This document shows, in pieces, positions 45,111 through 54,045 of a DNA stretch of 64,000 bases. A program made the translations under genes and the position numbers. Origin of the DNA: Nocardiopsis alborubida (GTDB taxonomy: Bacteria; Actinomycetota; Actinomycetes; Streptosporangiales; Streptosporangiaceae); contig NZ_JAAXPG010000010.1 in the NCBI RefSeq assembly GCF_012396365.1, positions 62,001 to 126,000 of the forward strand. The letters are read 5' to 3'. Each line of letters begins with the position of its first letter. Position 1 is the first letter of the stretch. The notes beneath the pieces are model-generated. The model saw only the letters and a program-made list of their open reading frames with translations, was not told where the DNA came from and did not search any database.

Positions 45111-45176
45111 GGTGATCTTGCTCCCAGAGGCACTGTGGGCCGTCGACACTGGCGCTAGGAGCAAGATCATCGCAGG
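45111..45176 (+). repeat. Dispersed palindromic element, copy E (covarying stem)
   Basis: It has the same 55-nt plan (45114-45168) as the other copies. The stem begins with the shared GATCTTG, but the next four bases are changed on both sides so that pairing is kept: GATCTTGCTCC pairs with GGAGCAAGATC for 11 bp. The ends GTGATCTTG and CAAGATCATCGCAG match the family. The long flank is not clearly kept. It lies between the convergent methyltransferase and aldehyde dehydrogenase genes. Confidence 0.7.
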
Positions 45177-45227
45177 CGGGCGCACCGCAGCGGACCCTTT
45201 CTGGCACAGGACCGGCCGCCGCACTGC

Positions 45228-46712
45228 TCACTCCAGGTCGAACGGCAGCCTGCGGCGCGTGTGCTGGACACTGACCCAGTGGTCGGCGGTGAACTCCTCC
45301 ATCGCCCACTCACCGCCGAACCGGCCGAGCCCGGAGTGGTTCTCCCCGCCGAAGGCGGTGTTGGCCTCGTCGTTGAGCGTGGAGTCGTTGACGTGCGTCA
45401 TGCCCGCCCCCAGTCGGCGGGCGAAGCGCACCCCCCGCTCGGCGTCGCGGGTGTACACCGCGCTGGACAGCCCGTACTCGGTGTCGTTGGCGATGCGCAG
45501 CGCGTCCTCCTCGCCCTCGGCGCGGACGACCGTGGCCACCGGGCCGAACACCTCCTCGGACGCGCTCGGCATGTCGTTGCCGGCCAGCAGCAGGTGGGGC
45601 GGCAGGACCCTGCCCGCCGGACCGGTCGGGTCGCCGGACAGCAGGAGCCGCGCGCCCTGCTCGACGGAGCGAGCCACCACGTCCCGCACGCCGTCGCGCT
45701 GCTCGTCGTCGATGACGGGGCCGATCTGGGTGGCGGGGTCGGCGGGGTCGCCCACCCGCAGCGCCCGGGCTCGCACGAGCATCCGCTCGACCAGCTCGTC
45801 GTGGACGGCGGCGTCGGCCACGACCCGGTTCGTGGCCATGCAGATCTGGCCCTGGTGGTAGTAGGAGCCGAACACGGCGGCGTCCGCGGCCAGGTCGAGA
45901 TCGGCGTCCTCCAGCACCACCAGCGGCCCGTTCCCGCCGAGTTCGAGCGCGCGCCTCTTGAGCGGGATCTGCCGGGCGATGTGGCGGCCGACCTCGGTGG
46001 AGCCGGTGAACGAGATCATCCGGGCCAGCTCGTGGGTGGCCAGGGCGTCGCCGATCTCGCCGCCCCTGCCGACGACCACGTTGATCACCCCGGGCGGCAG
46101 CCCGGCCTCCTCGTAGATCCGGGCGAGCAGCAGCCCGCCCGTGACCGGGGTGTTCTCGGCGGGCTTGAGCACCACGGTGTTGCCGAGGGCGACGGCGGGC
46201 GCGACGGAGCGGTGGGAGAGCTGGAACGGGAAGTTCCACGGGCTGATCACCGTGACCACGCCGAGGGGTTCGCGGTAGACGCGGTTCTCCTTGCCCGGGG
46301 TGATGCCGGGCAGGATCCTGCCCAGGACCCGCGTGGGGTAGGAGGTCACCTCGACCATGCCGCTGCGCACCAGCCGCCACTCGAACTCGGCGCGCTCGCG
46401 GACCGCTCCGGCCTCGTGGACCAGCCAGTCGACGATCTCCTCGCGACGCGCGTCCAGGACGCGCAGGGCCCGCACGAAGACCTCGGCGCGCTCGGCGGCG
46501 GGGGTCGCGGCCCAGCCCGGCCACGCCCGCTGCGCCTCGCGGTAGGCCAGATCCACGTCGCCCTCGTCGGCCAGGCGGAACTCGGTCAGGACCGTGTCGT
46601 CGTAGGGGTCCACGTCCTGGACGACGCTCCCGGACGATCCGTGCCGCCACTGGTCCCCGATGGGCATCCGGTCCAGCCCCGTGTAGGCGTCCGGCCTGCG
46701 GTCCGCGTGCAT
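45228..46712 (-). CDS. NAD(P)-dependent aldehyde dehydrogenase
   Basis: A 494-aa aldehyde dehydrogenase family enzyme that oxidises an aldehyde to its acid. It shows ISPWNFPFQLSHRSVAPA (substrate/cofactor region near residue 155), the Gly-rich FTGSTEVG, the catalytic Glu in LELGGNGP and the catalytic Cys in HQGQICMATNR near residue 295. The length is standard. It resembles the benzaldehyde/vanillin-type group, but the substrate is a guess. It is a single gene on the minus strand, facing palindromic copy E. Confidence 0.88.
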   Translation of the reverse strand: MHADRRPDAYTGLDRMPIGDQWRHGSSGSVVQDVDPYDDTVLTEFRLADEGDVDLAYREAQRAWPGWAATPAAERAEVFVRALRVLDARREEIVDWLVHEAGAVRERAEFEWRLVRSGMVEVTSYPTRVLGRILPGITPGKENRVYREPLGVVTVISPWNFPFQLSHRSVAPAVALGNTVVLKPAENTPVTGGLLLARIYEEAGLPPGVINVVVGRGGEIGDALATHELARMISFTGSTEVGRHIARQIPLKRRALELGGNGPLVVLEDADLDLAADAAVFGSYYHQGQICMATNRVVADAAVHDELVERMLVRARALRVGDPADPATQIGPVIDDEQRDGVRDVVARSVEQGARLLLSGDPTGPAGRVLPPHLLLAGNDMPSASEEVFGPVATVVRAEGEEDALRIANDTEYGLSSAVYTRDAERGVRFARRLGAGMTHVNDSTLNDEANTAFGGENHSGLGRFGGEWAMEEFTADHWVSVQHTRRRLPFDLE

Positions 46713-46838
46713 CGGCCCTCCCCTGTCTCGGCGTCACTGATGCCACGGTCACCCCTGCCCGGAGCGCGGGCAACGGGACTTGCCGCCTCTTGGCCAACTG
46801 TTCAGCGACTCCGCGACCGCCCTTGTCGCCCGTCGCCC

Positions 46839-48104
46839 TCAGCGGGCGGGGGTGAGCAGGAGTTCGCTGACGACGCGGCCGTCGGCCCCGGTGACCGTGG
46901 CCGTCCAGCCGCCCAGGTCCACACTTTCCCCGGGCTCCTCCGGGATGTGGCCGAGCAGGACCAGGACCATCCCGGCCACGGTCACGTAGCTGCCCTGAGG
47001 CCGGGCGGTGAGGACGACCCCGAGGTCCTCCAGCTCGTGGACCGGATAGGCGCCGGGCAGGCGCAGGGCGCCGTCGTCCAGCCGGGCGGGGGTGCGCTCG
47101 TCGGTGTCGGTCTCGTCGTAGATCTCGCCGACGACCTCCTCCAGCAGGTCCTCCAGGCTGACGATGCCGCTGACCTCGCCGCTCTCGCCGATCACGACGG
47201 CCAGCTGCTGGCGTTCGACGGTGAGCCGGTGCAGAGCCGCGGACACCGTGAGCGAGCCGGGGAGCAGCAGCGGCTCGCGGGCCAGGTCCTCGGCCGTGCC
47301 CTCGCCCCGCAGGAGGTCGGACCAGTGCACCACGCCGACGATGTCGTCCATGTCGCCCCGGGAGACCACCGGGGCGCGCGAGTGGCCGTGCTCGGCCAGG
47401 AGCAGGGCGGCCTCGCGCGCGGGCAGGTCGGCGGGGACGGTGTCCACGTCGGGGCGCGGGACCAGGACCTGGCGCAGCGTCCGCCCGGTGATGTCGAAGG
47501 CCCCGGAGAGGATGGTGCGCTGCTCGGGGGTCATCTGGCCCTGGGCCGCGATCATGTCGCGCAGCTCCTCCTCGGTGGCCTCGTCCCGCGTGCCCTTCGG
47601 GTCCACCCCGCTGAGCCGGACCACCAGGTCGGTGGAGACGCTGAGCAGCCACACCGCGGGGCGGGAGAGCAGCGCCAGCGCGTTGAGCGGGCGGGCCACG
47701 AGCAGCGCCCAGGGCTCGGCGCGCTGCATGGCGACGCGCTTGGGGGCGAGTTCGCCCAGGACCAGGGTGACGAAGGCGAGCACGACGGTGACCAGCACGA
47801 CCGACACCGGGGCCGCGTAGGAGCCCAGGAAGCCCAGCGGCCCGACCAGGGGTCGGGCCAGCGAGACGGCCGCGGCGGCGGAGGCGAGGAAGCCCGCGAG
47901 GGTGATGCCGATCTGGATGGTGGCCAGGAAGCGGTTGGGGTCGCGGGCGAGCCGGGCCACCGCGCGGCCGCCCGGACCGCGTTCCTCCAGCCGCCTGATC
48001 TGTCCCTCCCGCAGCGTGATCAGGGCGATCTCGCTGCCCGCGAACACGGCGTTCACCACGACCAGAACCAGCACGAGGCCGATCTGGGCCCCGTAGCCCT
48101 CCAT
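46839..48104 (-). CDS. CNNM/CorC-HlyC-type membrane CBS-domain protein
   Basis: A 421-aa protein of the hemolysin C/CorC family. The N-terminal DUF21/CNNM membrane domain (about 1-190) has four helices and the conserved LGELAPKRVA. Two CBS motifs (about 205-330) include the typical DIVGVVHWSDLL and GIVSLEDLLEEVVGEI. A C-terminal transporter-associated HlyC domain (about 345-415) follows. Members are linked to magnesium or other ion efflux. The ATG at 48104 is preceded by GGGGGAG; longer in-frame starts lack one. Confidence 0.87.
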   Translation of the reverse strand: MEGYGAQIGLVLVLVVVNAVFAGSEIALITLREGQIRRLEERGPGGRAVARLARDPNRFLATIQIGITLAGFLASAAAAVSLARPLVGPLGFLGSYAAPVSVVLVTVVLAFVTLVLGELAPKRVAMQRAEPWALLVARPLNALALLSRPAVWLLSVSTDLVVRLSGVDPKGTRDEATEEELRDMIAAQGQMTPEQRTILSGAFDITGRTLRQVLVPRPDVDTVPADLPAREAALLLAEHGHSRAPVVSRGDMDDIVGVVHWSDLLRGEGTAEDLAREPLLLPGSLTVSAALHRLTVERQQLAVVIGESGEVSGIVSLEDLLEEVVGEIYDETDTDERTPARLDDGALRLPGAYPVHELEDLGVVLTARPQGSYVTVAGMVLVLLGHIPEEPGESVDLGGWTATVTGADGRVVSELLLTPAR

Positions 48105-48216
48105 GGGACTCCCCCGCGGTCGACTGTCGGTCTCCGGAGCTGGGATTCCTTCCCCGAAACCCGCAGGCCACACACCGCTCAGCGGCTCCCCGCAGCCCTG
48201 ACCCGCCTCTTTCGTC

Positions 48217-49095
48217 TCAGCCCAGGCGCTCCAGGGCCCTGCGCGGGGAGCGGGCGTGCCTGCCCATCCCCGCGAACGGGCACTCCTCGCGCTCCAGGGA
48301 GATCGTGAAATCCCGGGCCGTCTCCACCTTCTCCAGCTCCTCCCAGGTCAGGGGGGCCGCGACCGGCGCACCCGGCCTGGCCCGCACCGAGTACGGCACC
48401 ACCGCGAGCTGTTCGCGGCCGTTGCGCAGGTAGTCCACGAACAACCGGTCCCCGCGCGCGGCCCTGCGCACCTCGGTGGTCAGCTCGCCCGGCCGCCGGG
48501 CCGCCACCCGGTCCGCGACCGCCTCCGCCAGCACGCGGACCTCCTGGTCGTCCGCCTCGGGCCGCAGCGGCGAGCGCACGTGCAGCCCCCGGGACCCGCT
48601 GGTCATCACGTAGGCGGCCAGGCCCAGGTCGTCGAGCACCTCCCGTACGTCCCGCGCCGCGGCGCGGCAGGCGGCGAAGGCCTCGGGGCCCTCGCCGGCG
48701 GGGTCGAGGTCGATCACCATCCGGTCGGGCAGACCCAGGTTCGGCTGCCGGGACTGCCAGGCGTGCACGGTGATCGCCGCCTGGTCGGCGCACCAGACCA
48801 GCGCCGCCGCGTCCTGGCACAGCATCATCCGTCCGCCGCTGGTCTCCACGGTCCCCACCCAGTCCGGAACCGACGGGTGCTTGACGAAGAACCCCTGCGC
48901 GTCGATCCCGTCGGGGAAGCGCGCCAGGGCCACCGGCCGGTCGCGCAGGTGCGGCAGCATCAGGGGGGCGACCCGGGCGTGGTACCGCGCCAGGTCCTCC
49001 TTGGTCGCCCCGTCCTCGCCGAACAGCGGCTTGCCGGGCCTGCGCACCCGCACCACGCGCCGTCCCGCGCGCACCCCCGCGGTCTCCGTCGCCAT
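48217..49095 (-). CDS. LigD-type polymerase/primase domain protein (non-homologous end joining)
   Basis: A 292-aa stand-alone AEP-superfamily polymerase domain of the LigD type, used to fill or extend ends during double-strand-break repair. It shows DRPVALARFPDGIDAQGFF, KHPSVPDW, the metal-binding DxD in MVIDLDPAGEG near residue 128, and SGSRGLHVRSPL near residue 165. No ligase or nuclease domain is fused and no ku gene is visible nearby, so partners must lie elsewhere. The ATG at 49095 follows GGGGGAAGGCC. The C-terminal about 20 residues are Arg-rich. Confidence 0.87.
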   Translation of the reverse strand: MATETAGVRAGRRVVRVRRPGKPLFGEDGATKEDLARYHARVAPLMLPHLRDRPVALARFPDGIDAQGFFVKHPSVPDWVGTVETSGGRMMLCQDAAALVWCADQAAITVHAWQSRQPNLGLPDRMVIDLDPAGEGPEAFAACRAAARDVREVLDDLGLAAYVMTSGSRGLHVRSPLRPEADDQEVRVLAEAVADRVAARRPGELTTEVRRAARGDRLFVDYLRNGREQLAVVPYSVRARPGAPVAAPLTWEELEKVETARDFTISLEREECPFAGMGRHARSPRRALERLG

Positions 49096-49168
49096 GGCCT
49101 TCCCCCGTTCGCCGCCGTGCGGCCCGCCTACCCGGGCGGCGGGCCCGGAAACGGCCCCCCAGACGACG

Positions 49169-49206
49169 CGAACGCCCGGCCGGGGAGGCCCCTGGCCGGG
49201 CGTTCG
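49169..49206 (-). terminator. Terminator downstream of etfA
   Basis: A perfect 13-bp inverted repeat: CGAACGCCCGGCC at 49169-49181 and GGCCGGGCGTTCG at 49194-49206, loop 12 nt. It lies 26 nt past the etfA stop in the direction of transcription and upstream of the LigD-type gene, so it likely ends the etfBA transcript. Confidence 0.75.
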
Positions 49207-49231
49207 GGGTCGGCGCGCCTGCGCCTCTCGA

Positions 49232-50176
49232 CTACTTGCGCTTGTTGATCTCCTCGGTCAGCTGCGGGGTGACCGCGTGCAGGTCCCCCACGACGCCGAA
49301 GTCGGCCAGCTCGAAGATCGGGGCCTCGGGGTCCTTGTTGACCGCCACGATGTTCTTGGCGGTCTGCATGCCCGCGCGGTGCTGGATCGCGCCGGAGATG
49401 CCCAGGGCCACGTACAGGTTCGGGCTGACCGTCTTACCGGTCTGGCCGACCTGGAACTGGTTCGGGTACCAGCCGGAGTCGACGGCGGCGCGGGAGGCGC
49501 CCACGGCCGCGCCCAGCGAGTCGGCCAGGTTCTCCACGACCGAGAAGTCGTCGGAGCCCACGCCGCGTCCGCCGGAGACCACGATGGCGGCCTCGGTGAG
49601 CTCGGGGCGCTCGCCCTGCTCCTCGTTGACGCGCTCGACGACCTTGGCCGTCTTCGCGGCGTCGGAGACCTCCACCGACACCTGCTCCTCGGCGGCGGCG
49701 CCGGAGGCGGCCTCGGCCGGGACGGAGTTCGGGCGGACCGCGACGACCGGCACGCCGGTGCGCACGCGGGCGTGGGTGATGGTGGCACCGCCGAAGATGC
49801 TGTGCTCGGCGACGACCTCGGCGTTGACGTCCACGACGTCGGTGAGCACGCCGGAGCCCAGCTTGACCGCGGTGCGGCCCGCGATCTCCTTGTTCTCGGC
49901 GGTGGCCGAGACCAGGATCGCGGCGGCGCCCTTGTCCTGGGCGAGCTTGGCGAGCAGCTCGGCCTTGGGAGCCACGACGTGGTCGTTCAGCTCGGCCGAA
50001 GCCACGTAGACCTTCTCGGCGCCGTACTCGGCCAGGGTGCCCCTGCCCGACTCGGCTCCGTCACCGATCCACACGGCCGCGGGCTCGCCGATGCGGCGGG
50101 CGGCGGTCAGCAGCTCGGTGGTGACCTTCTTGACCTGTCCGTCGACGTGGTCGACGAGGACGAGGACCTCAGCCAT
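49232..50176 (-). CDS. etfA: Electron transfer flavoprotein alpha subunit
   Basis: A 314-aa alpha subunit of ETF, which carries electrons from acyl-CoA dehydrogenases to the respiratory chain. The FAD-binding C-terminal domain is clear: VSGGRGVGSDDF near residue 200, then SRAAVDSGWYPNQFQVGQTG, and ISGAIQHRAGMQ near residue 265. AAGGGA precedes the ATG. It is the second gene of etfBA, 34 nt after etfB. A fatty-acid-oxidation enzyme (enoyl-CoA hydratase) is encoded 4 kb away on the same strand. Confidence 0.95.
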   Translation of the reverse strand: MAEVLVLVDHVDGQVKKVTTELLTAARRIGEPAAVWIGDGAESGRGTLAEYGAEKVYVASAELNDHVVAPKAELLAKLAQDKGAAAILVSATAENKEIAGRTAVKLGSGVLTDVVDVNAEVVAEHSIFGGATITHARVRTGVPVVAVRPNSVPAEAASGAAAEEQVSVEVSDAAKTAKVVERVNEEQGERPELTEAAIVVSGGRGVGSDDFSVVENLADSLGAAVGASRAAVDSGWYPNQFQVGQTGKTVSPNLYVALGISGAIQHRAGMQTAKNIVAVNKDPEAPIFELADFGVVGDLHAVTPQLTEEINKRK

Positions 50177-50210
50177 ATCCCTTGAACCTTCCCTGAGTCT
50201 CTCGTCTGAC

Positions 50211-50990
50211 CTAGACGAACTTCTTCTCGACGAGGAACTCGGCGATCTTCGCGGCGCCGTCGCCCTCGTCCTTGACCACCGTGCCCGCGGCGCGCGGCGG
50301 CGCGGCGTCGAAGTCGACGGTCTCGGTGGTGGCGTTGGCCAGACCCACCCTGGCCGTGTCGATGCCCGCGTCGGCGGCGGACTTCTTGTCGACCGGCTTC
50401 TTCTTCGCCTGCATGATGAGCTTGAAGGACGGGTAGCGCGGCTCGTTGATCTTCTCGACCACGGAGACGACCGCCGGGAGCTGGGCCTCGACGAGGTCGT
50501 AGCCGTAGTCGGTCTGGCGCTGGATCCTGATGGTGCTGCCGTCGATGTCGACCTTGCGGGCGAACGTGAGCTGCGGCAGGCCGAGGTACTCGGCGAGCGC
50601 GGCCCCGACGACACCGGTGCGCGCGTCGGTGGACTCCGAGCCCAGGACGACCACGTCGAACTCGATGGTGCCCAGGGCCTGCGCGAGGGCGTAGGCGGTC
50701 TGGAGCGAGTCCGAGCCGTGGAGCGCGTCGTCGTTGACGAAGACGGCCTTGTCCGCGCCCATCGACAGGGCCTTGCGGATGGAGTCCGTGGCCTGGTCCG
50801 GTCCCATCGTCAGGATGGTGACCTCGCCGCCGTGCTTCTCCTTGAGCTGGAGCGCCTCTTCGATCGCGTACTCGTCGAGCTCGTTGATGACGCCGTCGGA
50901 CGCGGCGCGGTCCAGCGTCTTGTCATCGGCGTTGAGCTTCCGTTCGGTCGCCGTGTCCGGGACCTGCTTGACCAAAACGACAATATTCAT
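50211..50990 (-). CDS. etfB: Electron transfer flavoprotein beta subunit
   Basis: A 259-aa beta subunit of ETF, the AMP-binding partner of EtfA. The N-terminus MNIVVLVKQVPDTATERKLN is the family's conserved start and fixes the ATG at 50990. The signature VLGSESTDARTGVVGAALAEY is present as the loop around residues 115-135 (cited here in part), with LTFARKVDI after it. A purine-rich GGGAGG lies about 14 nt upstream, a little far. First gene of the operon; the leader carries a possible TetR/FadR-like operator. Confidence 0.95.
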   Translation of the reverse strand: MNIVVLVKQVPDTATERKLNADDKTLDRAASDGVINELDEYAIEEALQLKEKHGGEVTILTMGPDQATDSIRKALSMGADKAVFVNDDALHGSDSLQTAYALAQALGTIEFDVVVLGSESTDARTGVVGAALAEYLGLPQLTFARKVDIDGSTIRIQRQTDYGYDLVEAQLPAVVSVVEKINEPRYPSFKLIMQAKKKPVDKKSAADAGIDTARVGLANATTETVDFDAAPPRAAGTVVKDEGDGAAKIAEFLVEKKFV

Positions 50991-51148
50991 GGCCGGTGGC
51001 CGACCTCCCTGCACTCCATGATCCGCCGTGCGGCGGCCGGACGCTGGCGCGCCCCCTACTGCCAACAATGCCGAATGCCGTTCGGTCATCCGACGGCGGG
51101 GCCGTCTTCATGTCCAGACAGGTCCCGCGATGTGCTCATAGCCCAGAT

Positions 51149-51164
51149 GTTACTGGCTAGTAGC
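51149..51164. promoter_or_regulatory. Candidate operator upstream of etfBA (TACT-N4-AGTA type)
   Basis: GTTACTGGCTAGTAGC contains the inverted halves TACT and AGTA separated by GGCT. Sites of this form are used by regulators of fatty-acid and acyl-CoA genes in actinobacteria. It lies about 160 nt before the etfB start, in the 443-nt gap 50991-51433 that has no gene. The regulator is not encoded nearby. The site could be a chance match. Confidence 0.35.
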
Positions 51165-51366
51165 TTGGAGGCCAACCCCTGGCCCCCGGTGTGACTGAGG
51201 CAACCCTAACCACCGCCGTGCCGCCGGTCCGCCCCGGGCGGTCCACCGGCGCCGGACACCGGCCGCGGGTGCCCGCCTCCCGCTCCCCACCCTAGTCGCC
51301 GCGGATCCCGCCGGAACCGGTCACACCACCGGTAACAGGGCAGAGTCTCCCCCGCCCCGGGGACGC

Positions 51367-51398
51367 CGAAGGCCCCGGGCCGGAGCCCGGGGCCTTCG
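51367..51398 (-). terminator. Terminator downstream of the Ser/Thr kinase gene
   Basis: A perfect 14-bp inverted repeat: CGAAGGCCCCGGGC at 51367-51380, 4-nt loop CGGA, GCCCGGGGCCTTCG at 51385-51398. It starts 35 nt after the kinase stop on the minus strand and separates that gene from the etfB promoter region. Confidence 0.8.
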
Positions 51399-51433
51399 CG
51401 GTGCCCGGTGAGCCGGACGGGGGTCTGCTCCCC

Positions 51434-53662
51434 TCAGCTGAACCAGTCCGAGGGGCCGCCCAGCGGCACCCAGTCCGGAGCCGCGGACAGACCGAACGAC
51501 AGGATGAGCATGGTCAGCAGCACGAGGCCGATGCACACGCCGACGTAGACGTACAGGTTGCGGTAGTGGACCCGGCGCACCAGCCACACCGCCTGGTGCC
51601 GCGCCTCGCGGCCGCTCGGCATGACGTAGCTGAGCAGGATCATCACGAAGATCGCGAAGGCGCCGGTGTAGTTGGCGCCCTGCCCCGGCACGTCCGCGAT
51701 CCGCGCGTAGATCATGCCGACCAGGATGCCCGCCAGCAGGTAGATCAGGCCGAAGCCGAGCGTGCGCAGCGCCATGCGCCCGAAGGCCCACGGGAAGCTG
51801 AGCGCCACCACCATGTTGTCGGAGTTGCGCGGGCCGCGCGTCTGGAGGCGGCGGGCGTGCTCGGCCTTGACCACGTCCAGGGCGCCCAGCGCCGCGATGA
51901 GCACGACGCCCAGGATCAGGCCGAACCAGGGGAAGAGCAGGGACACACCGGCCACGGAGACCAGCATGGGCAGGATCGTCAGCGGGTGCATCCGCCACGA
52001 CCGCTCCTCGTACTCCTCGCCCTCCTCGTCGGAGTCGTTCGGGAAGTAGTCGCTCACCCGGTCGCCGCCGCCGCGCCGGAACCGGCCCAGCAGGCCGCCG
52101 CGCCGGTCCTCGTACTCGTCCCCGTCGAACTCCTGCGTCTGGTTGCTGCCCCGGCCGTCGTCCACCGGGGTGAGGATGTCGGCGAAGTCGCCCTTGTGCA
52201 GCGGGGTGTTGAAGAACTGCGTGTGCGGCGCCTGGTAGCCCTCGCCCTCGCGCTCGTCGACGGGGCGCCGGCCGTACCCGTCCCGGTCCACCGGGTCCAT
52301 CATCATGGTGCCCTGCGGGTCCTCTCGGGAGAACTCGTCGGGCTGGATGCGCCGCGTGCCCAGCATGTCGTCCGGCTCGTCGCGGACCGGGCTGATCCGC
52401 ATCGTCCCCTGCGGGTCGTCCGGGTCGTCGGCGTCGCGCGGGGCGATGCGCTCGGTGCCCGGGAGCCCGTCGTCCTCGTCGTCCCAGCCGCGCCGGGCGC
52501 CCGACAGGTCGTCGGTGGACTCCGGGTCGTCGGCCAGACCGCCGGAGTGCGCGGCGGAGGCCGGGCGCACGGGGTCCCCGGACGGGGACCAGGCGCTGGA
52601 GACGGGGCCGCTGCTGGTGTGCGAGGGGCCCCAGCCCTCGTCGCCCCGGCCCGCGCGACCGGCCAGGTAGCCCGCCGCTCCGCCGAGCACGGCACCGGCC
52701 GCGCCCGCCGCCGCGGCGCCGCCCGGGCCGCCGCTGTCGGGTTCGTCCCGCGTGCCCCCGGCCGTGGTCGGGTGGTACACGGTGTGACTGCCGGTGAGCC
52801 CGCTGGGACGGCCTCCCGTGTCCTCGGTCCAGGGCAGGTCGAGGTTGAGGCGGCTGGCCTCCTCCAGCAGTTCCTCCGCCGTGGGACGGCTGCGCATGTC
52901 GCGGGAGACGGCGCGGTTGACCAGCGGCCGCAGCGCCTCGTGCATCCCGTCCATGTCGATCTCGCCGTTGAGGATGCGGAAGAAGATGACCTCGAAGGTG
53001 CCCGCGCCGTAGGGCGGGCGACCGGTGGAGGCGAAGGCGACGGTGCCGCCCCAGGCGTGGATGTCGGTGGCCGGGCCCAGGTCGGTGCCCTCGATGACCT
53101 CCGGGGACAGGTAGCTGGGCGTGCCGACGAACGTGCCGGTCTGGGTCAGCTTGGCGCCGTCCACCGCGTGCGCGATGCCGAAGTCGATGACGATCGGCTC
53201 GCCGTTGGAGATGATCACGTTGCCGGGCTTGAGGTCGCGGTGGATCACGTCCACCGCGTGGATGTCCCGGATCGCGCGGGCCATGCCGGTGACGAAGCGG
53301 GTGAGAGCGCGGCCGCGCAGCGGGCCGTGGTTGGTGACCGTGGCGTCCAGGGTCGGGCCGGGGATGTGCTCGGTGACCACCCACGGCAGCTCGGCCTGGG
53401 TGTCGGCTTCGATGACCTCGGCCACGTTGGGGCTCTGCACGCGGCGCATGGTCTCGACCTCGCGGGCCAGGCGGGCCCGGGCGATGTGGTCGCCCGCGAC
53501 CTCCGGCTTGAGGACCTTCACCGCGACGAACTGCTCGGTCCGGGGGTCCTCGGCCTGGTACACCACGCCCATGCCGCCCTGCCCGATGCGGCGGCGGATG
53601 ACGTAGTGGCCGATGCGCTCCGGCAGCTCCTCACCCATGGGGAAACCTGCCGACATTGCCAT
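51434..53662 (-). CDS. Membrane Ser/Thr protein kinase with repeated GT-R-I motifs and C-terminal helices
   Basis: A 742-aa Hanks-type kinase. The kinase domain (about 15-275) has IGQGGMGVVYQAED (Gly loop), VAVKVLKPE (Lys), HRDLKPGNV (catalytic loop), IDFGIAHA and GTPSYLSPEV. A low-complexity linker (about 300-560) has four short units of the form PGTERI, QGTMRI, LGTRRI and QGTMMM, each with a Thr after Gly, which look like phosphosites for FHA-domain binding. The C-terminus has about four to five helices (about 585-735) instead of the PASTA domains of PknB. The ATG at 53662 is chosen; a second ATG at 53638 is possible. Confidence 0.85.
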   Translation of the reverse strand: MAMSAGFPMGEELPERIGHYVIRRRIGQGGMGVVYQAEDPRTEQFVAVKVLKPEVAGDHIARARLAREVETMRRVQSPNVAEVIEADTQAELPWVVTEHIPGPTLDATVTNHGPLRGRALTRFVTGMARAIRDIHAVDVIHRDLKPGNVIISNGEPIVIDFGIAHAVDGAKLTQTGTFVGTPSYLSPEVIEGTDLGPATDIHAWGGTVAFASTGRPPYGAGTFEVIFFRILNGEIDMDGMHEALRPLVNRAVSRDMRSRPTAEELLEEASRLNLDLPWTEDTGGRPSGLTGSHTVYHPTTAGGTRDEPDSGGPGGAAAAGAAGAVLGGAAGYLAGRAGRGDEGWGPSHTSSGPVSSAWSPSGDPVRPASAAHSGGLADDPESTDDLSGARRGWDDEDDGLPGTERIAPRDADDPDDPQGTMRISPVRDEPDDMLGTRRIQPDEFSREDPQGTMMMDPVDRDGYGRRPVDEREGEGYQAPHTQFFNTPLHKGDFADILTPVDDGRGSNQTQEFDGDEYEDRRGGLLGRFRRGGGDRVSDYFPNDSDEEGEEYEERSWRMHPLTILPMLVSVAGVSLLFPWFGLILGVVLIAALGALDVVKAEHARRLQTRGPRNSDNMVVALSFPWAFGRMALRTLGFGLIYLLAGILVGMIYARIADVPGQGANYTGAFAIFVMILLSYVMPSGREARHQAVWLVRRVHYRNLYVYVGVCIGLVLLTMLILSFGLSAAPDWVPLGGPSDWFS

Positions 53663-54045
53663 CGAGAACTCATCCCCTCAAAAGACCACATACCACCGCG
53701 TCCAGCTTATCGGCCGGGGGATGGGTCACCATTGGCTTGTTCGTCCCGTCTCGGGCCCGTGTGGTCGCTTCCGCACCGCCGGGCGTCCGGGGTTCAGGCG
53801 GCGCGTCCGTCCGGGGGCGACCCTCACGAGTATGACGGAAAACTGGCGTGGGCGGTTCCCTCCCTCCCGTCCCGACTGGCCGGATGCGGACGTTCGGCCG
53901 AACCCCCCGTGACACCGTTCGATCCAACGAGCGGGGCGAAAAGTTCTCGAATCCGCCGGAACGGCGACGGGGCGGACGGCACAGTACCGTGTGCCGCCGC
54001 CCCGACCTGCTGTTTCGGAGCCGGGTCAGCTCCGGCCAGCGCCCT
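53663..54045. other. Intergenic region upstream of the kinase gene (383 nt)
   Basis: No credible gene. A short frame at 53832-53911 (26 codons from ATG) has no clear ribosome site and no recognisable sequence. The region should hold the kinase promoter and the 3' end of the enoyl-CoA hydratase transcript. I cannot place a promoter or terminator with confidence. Confidence 0.35.

Noticed and set aside
53832..53911. A 26-codon frame before the enoyl-CoA hydratase gene
   Set aside because: Too short to judge, with no ribosome site and no known peptide.
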